From Oasisia sp. SBJ-2009 (Eukaryota; Annelida; Polychaeta; Sabellida; Siboglinidae): a stretch of 64,000 bases of DNA. The DNA lies in NCBI GenBank assembly GCA_964017155.1, contig OZ024867.1:9627525-9691524 (forward strand), in the 5' to 3' direction. Of this stretch, positions 11,013-23,043 are shown one piece after another (the first letter of the stretch is position 1; each line of letters starts with the position of its first letter). The position numbers and the translations under genes are program-made. The notes beneath the pieces were generated by a model. That model saw only the letters and a list, made by a program, of their open reading frames with translations. It searched no databases and was not told where the DNA came from.

Positions 11013-11411
11013 ATGGACGACGCGTTTGTACTCCATTACAAGGGGAAATTGAGGGAGAAAACAGTTGTGGCAGCAAATGGAGAGTGTTTGTTGTGGACTG
11101 GAAGTAGATGTTGTGTACGGGGAGGGGTGGTTGGGAATTATGGGGTGATTTACGTTAAATGTCGGCAACTTCGTGGTGGTGGTTTGCGCTGGAAACTGAT
11201 GAGAGTTCATCGTTTAGCATACATGTTGCACCACAAGGAATGGGAACTTCCGCCAGATATGCACTGTAGCCACTTGTGTCACAATTCTCTGTGTATAAAT
11301 GTCAATCATTTAATACTCGAGACTCCATTTGTGAATGGTAACAGGAGGCAGTGTGCCAGAGAAAACATATGCTTAGGCCATGATCAAGCCCCACCATGCA
11401 TTTTTTTTTAA
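11013..11411 (+). CDS. Unit 3 His-Cys-box endonuclease, intact
   Basis: The frame is complete at 132 codons with all catalytic and zinc residues. It differs from units 1 and 2 by Met39 to Val and Trp51 to Arg in the N-terminal half. It lies 52 bp downstream of the S segment, so in type B units S sits directly upstream of the nuclease start and may supply or disrupt its promoter. Confidence 0.83.
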   Translation: MDDAFVLHYKGKLREKTVVAANGECLLWTGSRCCVRGGVVGNYGVIYVKCRQLRGGGLRWKLMRVHRLAYMLHHKEWELPPDMHCSHLCHNSLCINVNHLILETPFVNGNRRQCARENICLGHDQAPPCIFF

Positions 11412-11834
11412 ATACACATACCTTTTAAGAATACGAGGTAATTAAATTAATTGCAATTAGCATGTACTTACCATTGCATAAGTCGTTCATCAGTCTCCAT
11501 TTCTTTTGATCAGATCTGTCTGTCTGTGCGTCATTTTGTTGGCCCATACAGCATTGTGTTTGCAGGTTGTGTCAGACAGTGTAGTCTTTCTTCTGTTGAT
11601 CCGGGTCTGGCTTATTGTGTATTGTCTAATTGTCTGTGTACCCTCTGTGTATTCTCTATTGTAAGTAAATCACTGGGGTGTGACAACTCAAGAGTTCTAC
11701 TAATTATGTGTGAGCTGGATAGGTGTGGTCGTCAACAGATCTGTCACGAAGACAGTAGGGGTCTTCTTCCACAGTGCTCTTATTCACCTTGACCTTGGTT
11801 TTTTTCACATTGACCTTGCTCTTATTTGTTGTTG

Positions 11835-13819
11835 TCATTTCTTGGTCCAGTTGGCCCTTGCGATAGCAGCCACTCTCGTCTGAGCTGAGGCCTCCCTCTG
11901 TCGCTTTGCTGCGCGAACGGCATCAAACCGTTTCCTCTTGTTTACTAACAAACGTCTCCTCACTGCGCGTCGGTGCATGTACATTCTGTGATACAATGCC
12001 TCGCGTTGTATTTGCGCAGCAACCCGTGCTACCCTGCCACCTCTAGCTATGGGTGCCCTGTTACTTTCCAGCTTCCTCAGTAATGAGGCTCCAGTGCCAT
12101 AATTCAGCCTATCTATGGCTGCACACGCCCTGCCCGTGACATTGCGTGAGAAGTTCACATTCTTGGGAAGCGATGCCGATAGCTATCGGTTCAAGCCTTC
12201 ATTTCGGTTCGTGTTCATGCATAACTTCGTCATCTCCAGAGCGCGAACACCGAGTCTGATGTTAATTAGATTTCGTAGAGTCGCTCTGTCTGTGTCCGTC
12301 ATGTTCAGATGTGATATACGCCCTGAGTGTAAGTGCACTGATTTCTTCCACCAGTTCTTGCGTTTGCCACCAGCGCAGACAACAGAGTAGTACCGGCACT
12401 TCTCACACTCCCCACTGTAGCAGTCTAGTGTCGTCTCAATGACGCGAGGCATCAGTGAGGCCACCTTTTTGGTGTCACCAGCATATAGGTCATTCATCAC
12501 ACTGTGTATTTGATGGCACCTGGTCTTCACGTCAAGTGAAAACATTTTTCTCTGCTCTTTTCGTATTACTGCTGTCGTCCCCGGAAACATGCGCTCACTA
12601 AACTGCGCCTTGATCATTTTCCTAAACAACGACGACCCTAAGTGTGTAGTGTCAGCTTGTCGCTCGACATTTGACGTTGTTCCTGACATCCCTGCCTTCA
12701 CGCCTTCGGCACCGTGTGCATCTCCATCGGTGACGATGTATCGCAGTCCGACATCTTGTGCCGCAAACTGTCGCCCTATCTCAGCCCCTGCTGTATACTC
12801 GGAGAGAGGCTCACTGGCTGGCAGCGTTGCCGTACAGTTTGCATGGCCTGGACATGTCACATTCACTCCTCGCCTCCTCAGTGAAGCACCCAGTGTGCAT
12901 AGCTTGTTCTGGATGCTTATCCCAACTATCTCATTCTGTGCTGTCTGCTTCTCGACAGCAACAGTGATCGCCTGGCTGGCATTCTGTCCTGCGTGATACG
13001 CTCCAGTGATGCACGTGGTGTTATAGCGACTATCAATCGCGATATTTATGGGCGCATTCTCGGGTAGACCACGCAGCCGATTTATTTGCTTCACGTCTTC
13101 GCGTTTCTTTGCCAGGTCTGCCAATGTCATCGTCGACGTTGTGTCACCAACCTTGTTGGCAGTTTTTTGCATGGCGCTGATGCATGGTGATGGCACATTC
13201 ATACTAGCAAAAATTACTCGGCTCTTTACTATGCCTGTTGTACTCTCCTGTAATCCGACTTGCAGTCCAATGTTAGGCGCCGCTGGCTTACGGCCTCGCC
13301 TTCCTCTCTCCACTTCATGGTACAGTTTATATACATCCTTGATGTGTATCCACATTTCTTGCATCGTAGACAACACTGCCAACACAATCCTACTTTGATT
13401 TCTCTGGCAACAGTAAAGCTAGGATTGCCACACTCGCCTTCCGTCACTGAATGCTCCTCGATGCACTCGTTGTACATCGTTTCCATCCGGCCTTTGTCGT
13501 ACAGCCGCATTTCCTCACGTGTATCTTCTCCTCCTCCTTGTAGATACACCGATGTCAAGTCGTCATTGTCGTGATCATCGCGGCGTGGCCGCAGGATCTT
13601 CGCCTCGCCAGAGTGCCCTTCTGCATCTGGCACCTCGATGAGGCCAGCTGGCGTCACTTTTGTGACGCGCGTAAACTCAGCTTGGGTAAGTCTGGGCATC
13701 CATCGGGCTAAACTTTCTCCATCTCCAGTCTGCTCTTCAATGCTGTCCTCTTTCTTGGACGCGTATGCAGGATGACCCTTCCTAAAACCACAGGCCCTTT
13801 CATTCTTTCGCGGAGACAT
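11835..13819 (-). pseudogene. Unit 4 transposase, same lesions as unit 3
   Basis: The ATG is at 13819. It carries the same 2 bp insertion near 13330, the same TAG at 12183-12185 (Ser545) and the same 13 bp 3' deletion as unit 3. Units 3 and 4 are both 4139 bp and differ at very few positions (for example cggctc here versus ctgctc in unit 3, near 13220). They are a recent duplicate pair. Confidence 0.9.
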
Positions 13820-14641
13820 GTTGACAATTGAAATACACACACAAAAAATTCCAAATGTGACACACCAGAGTAATCCAACCTAGTGACCAGCTGACACTAA
13901 GCTCACATGGCTGCTGCAACTTTAGTGGGGTGGGGTACATAATTTCCTCCAATCAAGCGATTGTTTACACCAGTAGTCCCATGTACAATTGATTTGTGAT
14001 TTACAACCCTCCCTGGAAGTGATATGTCAAATATTTTGTTTCTACCAGGTGGCATCAAAGCTGGAACAGCCCACTTGTGCATCAGGCCTGCATTCTGCCC
14101 GCATGTCGTTGACATGTACCTGTGCACGACAGGAAATGAGGCTGCTGTGTGAGTGTTTGATGTGGCTTTTTTTCATACCCCATATCAGCACTAATACACA
14201 TGTGTCTTTGGAGCTGGCTATAATTCGTGAAGTTTACACCCTTTTTTTTAACACATGGGATCTTTTAAAAGGCAAATGTTCAATATTTTTTGCAAAAAAA
14301 CAAGCATAATGCAGAATATTCAAAAAAAATACCAACATCGCACTATAGTGATTAAATTCAGTGTCTTCAAGGTCGTCTTAGTGTAACCAATGTGACACTG
14401 GGGTCAGAATTCATATAATATCAACTACTATAATTAATGTATTGTCCCACTTCTCGTATATATACATCATTCATGACACAGTAGATATTTCTCCACAACG
14501 GACGGGTGTGACCTTCAAAGACATGTCAGTTAATGTGTGCGGCTATACGGAAACAATCCTTAGATGAATTTCTTTAATATATGCATTGCTTCAATGTAAT
14601 ATATTTTTCGTGAAGATTTGCTCTATTCGGGCAATCTATTT

Positions 14642-15099
14642 GGGGACATACCACCAAATGGAGTCCTACGCCATTACCCATAGTAGTCCTGCTTAAAAGA
14701 ACTGCATTGTGCAGTTTTTGTAAATTCCTGGAAGCAATGAATGTAGGACTGGTTGAGTAGAAATAATTTTTTTGTGCAGCATGGCATCAGAGCTGTGAAA
14801 TAATGACATTTGTCAGACAGTGACCACGCGCGTATGTATACAGTTGTAGTTCGGCCTAGAGGTGTCAACATGGGCAATCGCCGGCTGATTGGAGCAGAAA
14901 TGGAGGGTTGTCAGGTTAGAGATTGGATTGTAGGAGAAAAAGATATGTCATTTTCACGAATTTTATATATGATATGTGTGAATGGAGGCTACTTAGTGTG
15001 TGAACTTTTCAATAACATTGATTTTTAATAAAAGCCTGGCGGGAAATCAAAGAAACGTTTCAATGGCCGCCTATGGTAAATTAATGGTGGTATCTACCC
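14642..15099. mobile_element. S segment of unit 4 (458 bp)
   Basis: It has the same ends, length and flanks as the unit 3 segment. The small internal ORF is unchanged (ends 15028). Confidence 0.65.
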
Positions 15100-15151
15100 T
15101 AATTGAATTTGGACTGGTCTGTTTCCGTGACAACATTGAGCAACAGACAAC

Positions 15152-15550
15152 ATGGACGACGCGTTTGTACTCCATTACAAGGGGAAATTGAGGGAGAAAA
15201 CAGTTGTGGCAGCAAATGGAGAGTGTTTGTTGTGGACTGGAAGTAGATGTTGTGTACGGGGAGGGGTGGTTGGGAATTATGGGGTGATTTACGTTAAATG
15301 TCGGCAACTTCGTGGTGGTGGTTTGCGCTGGAAACTGATGAGAGTTCATCGTTTAGCATACATGTTGCACCACAAGGAATGGGAACTTCCGCCAGATATG
15401 CACTGTAGCCACTTGTGTCACAATTCTCTGTGTATAAATGTCAATCATTTAATACTCGAGACTCCATTTGTGAATGGTAACAGGAGGCAGTGTGCCAGAG
15501 AAAACATATGCTTAGGCCATGATCAAGCCCCACCATGCATTTTTTTTTAA
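15152..15550 (+). CDS. Unit 4 His-Cys-box endonuclease, intact
   Basis: It is identical in protein to unit 3 (Val39, Arg51) and keeps Trp60 and the full His-Cys box. It is the last intact nuclease before a run of eight units (5-12) in which the gene is broken. Confidence 0.83.
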   Translation: MDDAFVLHYKGKLREKTVVAANGECLLWTGSRCCVRGGVVGNYGVIYVKCRQLRGGGLRWKLMRVHRLAYMLHHKEWELPPDMHCSHLCHNSLCINVNHLILETPFVNGNRRQCARENICLGHDQAPPCIFF

Positions 15551-15842
15551 ATACACATACGTTTTAAGAATACGAGGTAATTAAATTAATTGCAATTAGC
15601 ATGTACTTACCATTGCATAAGTCGTTCATCAGTCTCCATTTCTTTTGATCAGATCTGTCTGTCTGTGCGTCCTTTTATTGGCCCATACAGCATTGTGTTT
15701 GCAGGTTGTGTCAGACAGTGTAGTCTTTCTTCTGTTGATCCGGGTCTGGCTTATTGTGTATTGTCTAATTGTCTGTGTACCCTTCTGTGTATTCTCTATT
15801 GTAAGTAAATCACTGGGGTGTGACAACTCAGAGTTCTACTAA

Positions 15843-17971
15843 TTATGTGTGAGCTGGATAGGTGTGGTCGTCAACAGATCTGTCACGAAGACAGTAGGGG
15901 TGTTCTACCACAGTGCTCTTATTCACCGTGACCTTGGTTTTTTTCACATTGACCTTGCTCTTGTTTGTTGTTGTCATTTCTTGGTCCAGTTGGTCCTTGC
16001 GATAGACTGCCTTCTGTGCAGCCACTCTCGTCTGAGCTGAGGCCTCCCTCTGTCGCTTTGCTGCGCGAACGGCATCAAACCGTTTCCTCTTGTTTACTAA
16101 CAAACGTCTCCTCACTGCGCGTCGGTGCATGTACATTCTGTGATACAATGCCTCGCGTTGTATTTGCGCAGCAACCCGTGCTACCCTGCCACCTCTAGTT
16201 ATGGGTGCCCTGTTACTTTCCAGCTTCCTCAGTAGTGAGGCTCCAGTGCCATAATTCAGCCTATCTATGGCTGCACACGCCCTGCCCGTGACATTGCGTG
16301 AGAAGTTCACATTCTTGGGAAGCGATGCCGATAGCGATCGGTTCAAGCCTTCATTTCGGTTCGTGTTCATGCATAACTTCGTCATCTCCAGAGCGCGAAC
16401 ACCGAGTCTGATGTTAATCAGATTTCGTAGAGTCGCTCTGTCTGTGTCCGTCATGTTCAGATGTGATATACGCCCTGAGTGTAAGTGCACTGATTTCTTC
16501 CACCAGTTCTTGCGTTTGCCACCAGCGCAGACAACAGAGTAGTACCGGCACTTCTCACACTCCCCACTGTAGCAGTCTAGTGTCGTCTCAATGACGCGAG
16601 GCATCAGTGAGGCCACCTTTTTGGTGTCACCAGCATATAGGTCATTCATCACACTGTGTATTTGATGGCACCTGGTCTTCACGTCAAGTGAAAACATTTT
16701 TTTCTGCTCTTTTCGTATTACTGCTGTCGTCCCCGGAAACATGCGCTCACTAAACTGCGCCTTGATCATTTTCCTAAACAACGACGACCCTAAGTGTGTA
16801 GTGTCAGCTTGTCGCTCGACATTTGACGTTGTTCCTGACATCCCTGCCTTCACGCCTTCGACACCGTGTGCATCTCCATCGGTGACGATGTATCGCAGTC
16901 CGACATCTTGTGCCGCAAACTGTCGCCCTATCTCAGCCCCTGCTGTATACTCGGAGAGAGGCTCACTGGCTGGCAGCGTTGCCGTACAGTTTGCATGGCC
17001 TGGACATGTCACATTCACTCCTCGCCTCCTCAGTGAAGCACCCAGTGTGCATAGCTTGTTCTGGATGCTTATCCCAACTATCTCATTCTGTGCTGTCTGC
17101 TTCTCGACAGCAACAGTGATCGCCTGGCTGGCATTCTGTCCTGCGTGATACGCTCCAGTGATGCACGTGGTGTTATAGCGACTATCAATCGCGATAATTA
17201 TGGGCGCATTCTCGGGTAGACCACGCAGCCGATTTATTTGCTTCACGTCTTCGCGTTTCTTTGCCAGGTCTGCCAATGTCATCGTCGACGTTGTGTCACC
17301 AACCTTGTTGGCAGTTTTTTGCATGGCGCTGATGCATGGTGATGGCACATTCATACTAGCAAAAATTACTCGGCTCTTTACTCTATGCCTGTTGTACTCT
17401 CCTGTAATCCGACTTGCAGTCCAATGTTAGGCGCCGCTGGCTTACGGCCTCGCCTTCCTGTCTCCACTTCACGGTACAGTTTATACATCCTTGATGTGTA
17501 TCCACATTTCTTACATCGTAGACAACACTGCCAACACAATCCTACTTTGATTTCTCTGGCAACAGTGAAGCTAGGATTGCCACACTCGCCTTCCGTCAGT
17601 GAATGCTCCTCGATGCACTCGTTGTACATCGTTTCCATCCGGCCTTTGTCGTACAGCCGCATTTCCTCACGTGTATCTTCTCCTCCTCCTTGTAGATACA
17701 CCGATGTCAAGTCGTCATTGTCGTGATCATCGCGGTGTGGCCGCAGGATCTTCGCCTCGCCAGAGTGCCCTTCTGCATCTGGCACCTCGATGAGGCCAGC
17801 TGGCGTCACTTTTGTGACGCGCGTAAACTCAGCTTGGGTAAGTCTGGGCATCCATCGGGCTAAACTTTCTCCATCTCCAGTCTGCTCTTCAATGCTGTCC
17901 TCTTTCTTGGACGCGTATGCAGGATGACCCTTCCTAAAACCAGAGGCCCTTTCACTCTTTCGCGGAGACAT
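15843..17971 (-). pseudogene. Unit 5 transposase, +2 frameshift, full-length C-terminal tail
   Basis: The ATG is at 17971. An extra CT at 17381-17382 (ctctatg for ctatg) shifts the frame after about 190 codons, so the N-terminal part ends Thr-Gly-Ile-Glu-stop. The remainder reopens as a 503-codon frame carrying the DDE residues. Unlike units 1-4 there is no 13 bp deletion, and the gene keeps its basic tail ending in the conserved CLRDRSVDDHTYPA motif, which is also present in the divergent family. Without the CT the gene would span about 708 codons. An Asn-to-Ile change precedes the first catalytic Asp, shared only with unit 7. The CT insertion is common to units 5-13. Confidence 0.9.
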
Positions 17972-18789
17972 GATGACAATTGAAATACACACACACAAAA
18001 TTCCAAATGTGACACACCAGAGTAATCCAACCTAGTGACCAGCTGACACTAAGCTCACATGGCTGCTACAACTTTAGTGGGGTGGGGTACATAATTTCCT
18101 CCAATCAAGCGATTGTTTACACCAGTAGTCCCATGTACAATTGATTTGTGATTTACAACCCTCCCTGGATGTGATATGTCAAATATTTTGTTTCTACCAG
18201 GTGGCATCAAAGCTGGAACAGCCCACTTGTGCATCAGGCCTGCATTCTGCCCGAATGTCGTTGACATGTACCTGTGCACGACAGGAAACGAGGCTGCTGT
18301 GTGAGTGTTTGATGTGGCTTTTTTTCATACCCCATATCAGCACTAATACACATGTGTCTTTGGAGCTGACTATAATTCGTGAAGTTTACACCCTTTTTTA
18401 ACACATGGGATCTTTTAAAAGGCAAATGTTCAATACTTTTGGCAAAAAAACAAGCATAATGCAGAATATAAAAAAAATACCAACATTGCACTATAGTGAT
18501 TAAATTCAGTGTCTTCAAGGTCGTCTTAGTGTAACCAATGTGACACTGGGGTCAGAATTCATATAATATCAACTACTATAATTAATGTATTGTCCCACTT
18601 CTCGTATATATATACATCATTCATGACACAGTAGATATTTCTCCACAACGGACGGGTGTGACCTTCAAAGACATGTCAGTTAATGTGTGGCTATACAGAA
18701 AAAATCCTTAGATGAATTTCTTTAATATATGCATTGCTTCAATGTCATATATTTTTCGTGAAGAGTTGCTCTATTCGGGCAATCTATTT

Positions 18790-19247
18790 GGGGACATACC
18801 ACCAAATGGAGTCCTACGCCATTACCCATAGTAGTCCTGCTTAAAAGAACTGCATTGTGCAGTTTTTGTAAATTCCTGGAAGCAATGAATGTAGGACTGG
18901 TTGAGTAGAAATAATTTTTTTGTGCAGCATGGCATCAGAGCTGTGAAATAATGACATTTGTCAGACAGTGACCACGCGCGTATGTATACAGTTGTAGTTC
19001 GGCCTAGAGGTGTCAACATGGGCAATCGCCGGCTGATTGGAGCAGAAATGGAGGGTTGTCAGGTTAGAGATTGGATTGTAGGAGAAAAAGATATGTCATT
19101 TTCACGAATTTTATATATGATATGTGTGAATGGAGGCTACTTAGTGTGTGAACTTTTCAATAACATTGATTTTTAATAAAAGCCTGGCGGGAAATCAAAG
19201 AAACGTTTCAATGGCCGCCTATGGTAAATTAATGGTGGTATCTACCC
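18790..19247. mobile_element. S segment of unit 5 (458 bp)
   Basis: It has the same inverted-repeat ends as unit 3 and is positioned directly before the broken nuclease. The small internal ORF ends at 19176. Confidence 0.65.
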
Positions 19248-19299
19248 TAATTGAATTTGGACTGGTCTGTTTCCGTGACAACATTGAGCAACAGACAAC

Positions 19300-19698
19300 A
19301 TGGACGACGCGTTTGTACTCCATTACAAGGGGAAATTGAGGGAGAAAACAGTTGTGGCAGCAAATGGAGAGTGTTTGTTGTGGACTGGAAGTAGATGTTG
19401 TGTACGGGGAGGGGTGGTTGGGAATTATGGGGTGATTTACGTTAAATGTCGGCAACTTCGTGGTGGTGGTTTGCGCTGAAAACTGATGAGAGTTCATCGT
19501 TTAGCATACATGTTGCACCACAAGGAATGGGAACTTCCGCCAGATATGCACTGTAGCCACTTGTGTCACAATTCTCTATGTATAAATGTCAATCATTTAA
19601 TACTCGAGACTCCATTTGTGAATGGTAACAGGAGGCAGTGTGCCAGAGAAAACATATGCTTAGGCCATGATCAAGCCCCACCATGCATTTTTTTTTAA
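19300..19698 (+). pseudogene. Unit 5 His-Cys-box endonuclease, Trp60 nonsense
   Basis: TGG for Trp60 has become TGA at 19477-19479. The frame upstream and downstream is otherwise open, and the whole His-Cys box survives in the downstream 70-codon ORF beginning at Met63. Without an internal start the product is a 59-residue fragment lacking the active site. The same single-base change occurs in units 5-12 and nowhere else. Confidence 0.9.
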
Positions 19699-19990
19699 AT
19701 ACACATACCTTTCAAGAATACGAGGTAATTAAATTAATTGCAATTAGCATGTACTTACCATTGCATAAGTCGTTCATCAGTCTCCATTTCTTTTGATCAG
19801 ATCTGTCTGTCTGTGCGTCCTTTTGTTGGCCCATACAGCATTGTGTTTGCAGGTTGTGTCAGACAGTGTAGTCTTTCTTCTGTTGATCCGGGTCTGGCTT
19901 ATTGTGTATTGTCTAATTGTCTGTGTACCCTTCTGTGTATTCTCTATTGTAAGTAAATCACTGGGGTGTGACAACTCAGAGTTCTACTAA

Positions 19991-22119
19991 TTATGTGTGA
20001 GCTGGATAGGTGTGGTCGTCAACAGATCTGTCACGAAGACAGTAGGGGTGTTCTACCACAGTGCTCTTATTCACCGTGACCTTGGTTTTTTTCACATTGA
20101 CCTTGCTCTTGTTTGTTGTTGTCATTTCTTGGTCCAGTTGGTCCTTGCGATAGACTGCCTTCTGTGCAGCCACTCTCGTCTGAGCTGAGGCCTCCCTCTG
20201 TCGCTTTGCTGCGCGAACGGCATCAAACCGTTTCCTCTTGTTTACTAACAAACGTCTCCTCACTGCGCGTCGGTGCATGTACATTCTGTGATACAATGCC
20301 TCGCGTTGTATTTGCGCAGCAACCCGTGCTACCCTGCCACCTCTAGTTATGGGTGCCCTGTTACTTTCCAGCTTCCTCAGTAGTGAGGCTCCAGTGCCAT
20401 AATTCAGCCTATCTATGGCTGCACACGCCCTGCCCGTGACATTGCGTGAGAAGTTCACATTCTTGGGAAGCGATGCCGATAGCGATCGGTTCAAGCCTTC
20501 ATTTCGGTTCGTGTTCATGCATAACTTCGTCATCTCCAGAGCGCGAACACCGAGTCTGATGTTAATCAGATTTCGTAGAGTCGCTCTGTCTGTGTCCGTC
20601 ATGTTCAGATGTGATATACGCCCTGAGTGTAAGTGCACTGATTTCTTCCACCAGTTCTTGCGTTTGCCACCAGCGCAGACAACAGAGTAGTACCGGCACT
20701 TCTCACACTCCCCACTGTAGCAGTCTAGTGTCGTCTCAATGACGCGAGGCATCAGTGAGGCCACCTTTTTGGTGTCACCAGCATATAGGTCATTCATCAC
20801 ACTGTGTATTTGATGGCACCTGGTCTTCACGTCAAGTGAAAACATTTTTTTCTGCTCTTTTCGTATTACTGCTGTCGTCCCCGGAAACATGCGCTCACTA
20901 AACTGCGCCTTGATCATTTTCCTAAACAACGACGACCCTAAGTGTGTAGTGTCAGCTTGTCGCTCGACATTTGACGTTGTTCCTGACATCCCTGCCTTCA
21001 CGCCTTCGGCACCGTGTGCATCTCCATCGGTGACGATGTATCGCAGTCCGACATCTTGTGCCGCAAACTGTCGCCCTATCTCAGCCCCTGCTGTATACTC
21101 GGAGAGAGGCTCACTGGCTGGCAGCGTTGCCGTACAGTTTGCATGGCCTGGACATGTCACATTCACTCCTCGCCTCCTCAGTGAAGCACCCAGTGTGCAT
21201 AGCTTGTTCTGGATGCTTATCCCAACTATCTCATTCTGTGCTGTCTGCTTCTCGACAGCAACAGTGATCGCCTGGCTGGCATTCTGTCCTGCGTGATACG
21301 CTCCAGTGATGCACGTGGTGTTATAGCGACTATCAATCGCGATATTTATGGGCGCATTCTCGGGTAGACCACGCAGCCGATTTATTTGCTTCACGTCTTC
21401 GCGTTTCTTTGCCAGGTCTGCCAATGTCATCGTCGACGTTGTGTCACCAACCTTGTTGGCAGTTTTTTGCATGGCGCTGATGCATGGTGATGGCACATTC
21501 ATACTAGCAAAAATTACTCGGCTCTTTACTCTATGCCTGTTGTACTCTCCTGTAATCCGACTTGCAGTCCAATGTTAGGCGCCGCTGGCTTACGGCCTCG
21601 CCTTCCTGTCTCCACTTCACGGTACAGTTTATACATCCTTGATGTGTATCCACATTTCTTACATCGTAGACAACACTGCCAACACAATCCTACTTTGATT
21701 TCTCTGGCAACAGTGAAGCTAGGATTGCCACACTCGCCTTCCGTCACTGAATGCTCCTCGATGCACTCGTTGTACATCGTTTCCATCCGGCCTTTGTCGT
21801 ACAGCCGCATTTCCTCACGTGTATCTTCTCCTCCTCCTTGTAGATACACCGATGTCAAGTCGTCATTGTCGTGATCATCGCGGCGTGGCCGCAGGATCTT
21901 CGCCTCGCCAGAGTGCCCTTCTGCATCTGGCACCTCGATGAGGCCAGCTGGCGTCACTTTTGTGACGCGCGTAAACTCAGCTTGGGTAAGTCTGGGCATC
22001 CATCGGGCTAAACTTTCTCCATCTCCAGTCTGCTCTTCAATGCTGTCCTCTTTCTTGGACGCGTATGCAGGATGACCCTTCCTAAAACCAGAGGCCCTTT
22101 CACTCTTTCGCGGAGACAT
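19991..22119 (-). pseudogene. Unit 6 transposase, +2 frameshift
   Basis: The ATG is at 22119 and the extra CT at 21529-21530. The C-terminal tail is complete. It lacks the Asn-to-Ile change of unit 5 and has Gly-Ala after the DGD motif. It sits in the first type C unit. Confidence 0.9.
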
Positions 22120-22480
22120 GATGACAATTGAAATACACACACACAAAATTCCAAATGTGACACACCAGAGTAATCCAACCTAGTGACCAGCTGACACTAA
22201 GCTCACATGGCTGCTACAACTTTAGTGGGGTGGGGTACATAATTTCCTCCAATCAAGCGATTGTTTACACCAGTAGTCCCATGTACAATTGATTTGTAAT
22301 TTACAACCCTCCCTGGATGTGATATGTCAAATATTTTGTTTCTACCAGGTGGCATCAAAGCTGGAACAGCCCACTTGTGCATCAGGCCTGCATTCTGCCC
22401 GAATGTCGTTGACATGTACCTGTGCACGACAGGAAACGAGGCTGCTGTGTGAGTGTTTGATGTGGCTTTTTTTCATACCC

Positions 22481-22497
22481 CATATATTCATACATTA
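22481..22497. other. Deletion junction with filler in type C unit 6
   Basis: Sequence normal for the transposase upstream spacer stops at catat (22481-22485). Nine bases (attcataca) follow that match neither side, and the nuclease gene resumes at ttaaatg in codon 48. The net loss relative to a type B unit is 1095 bp, removing the rest of the spacer, S and the nuclease start. A short untemplated insert at the join is typical of end-joining repair. Confidence 0.85.
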
Positions 22498-22751
22498 AAT
22501 GTCGGCAACTTCGTGGTGGTGGTTTGCGCTGAAAACTGATGAGAGTTCATCGTTTAGCATACATGTTGCACCACAAGGAATGGGAACTTCCGCCAGATAT
22601 GCACTGTAGCCACTTGTGTCACAATTCTCTGTGTATAAATGTCAATCATTTAATACTCGAGACTCCATTTGTGAATGGTAACAGGAGGCAGTGTGCCAGA
22701 GAAAACATATGCTTAGGCCATGATCAAGCCCCACCATGCATTTTTTTTTAA
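22495..22751 (+). pseudogene. Unit 6 nuclease remnant, 5' truncated plus Trp60 stop
   Basis: Only codons 48-132 remain, with the TGA at 22530-22532. The His-Cys box itself is unchanged. The nonsense mutation therefore came before the deletion, or was spread by exchange with neighbours. Confidence 0.9.
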
Positions 22752-23043
22752 ATACACATACGTTTTAAGAATAGGAGGTAATTAAATTAATTGCAATTAG
22801 CATGTACTTACCATTGCATAAGTCGTTCATCAGTCTCCATTTCTTTTGATCAGATCTGTCTGTCTGTGCGTCCTTTTATTGGCCCATACAGCATTGTGTT
22901 TGCAGGTTGTGTCAGACAGTGTAGTCTTTCTTCTGTTGATCCGGGTCTGGCTTATTGTGTATTGTCTAATTGTCTGTGTACCCTTCTGTGTATTCTCTAT
23001 TGTAAGTAAATCACTGGGGTGTGACAACTCAGAGTTCTACTAA

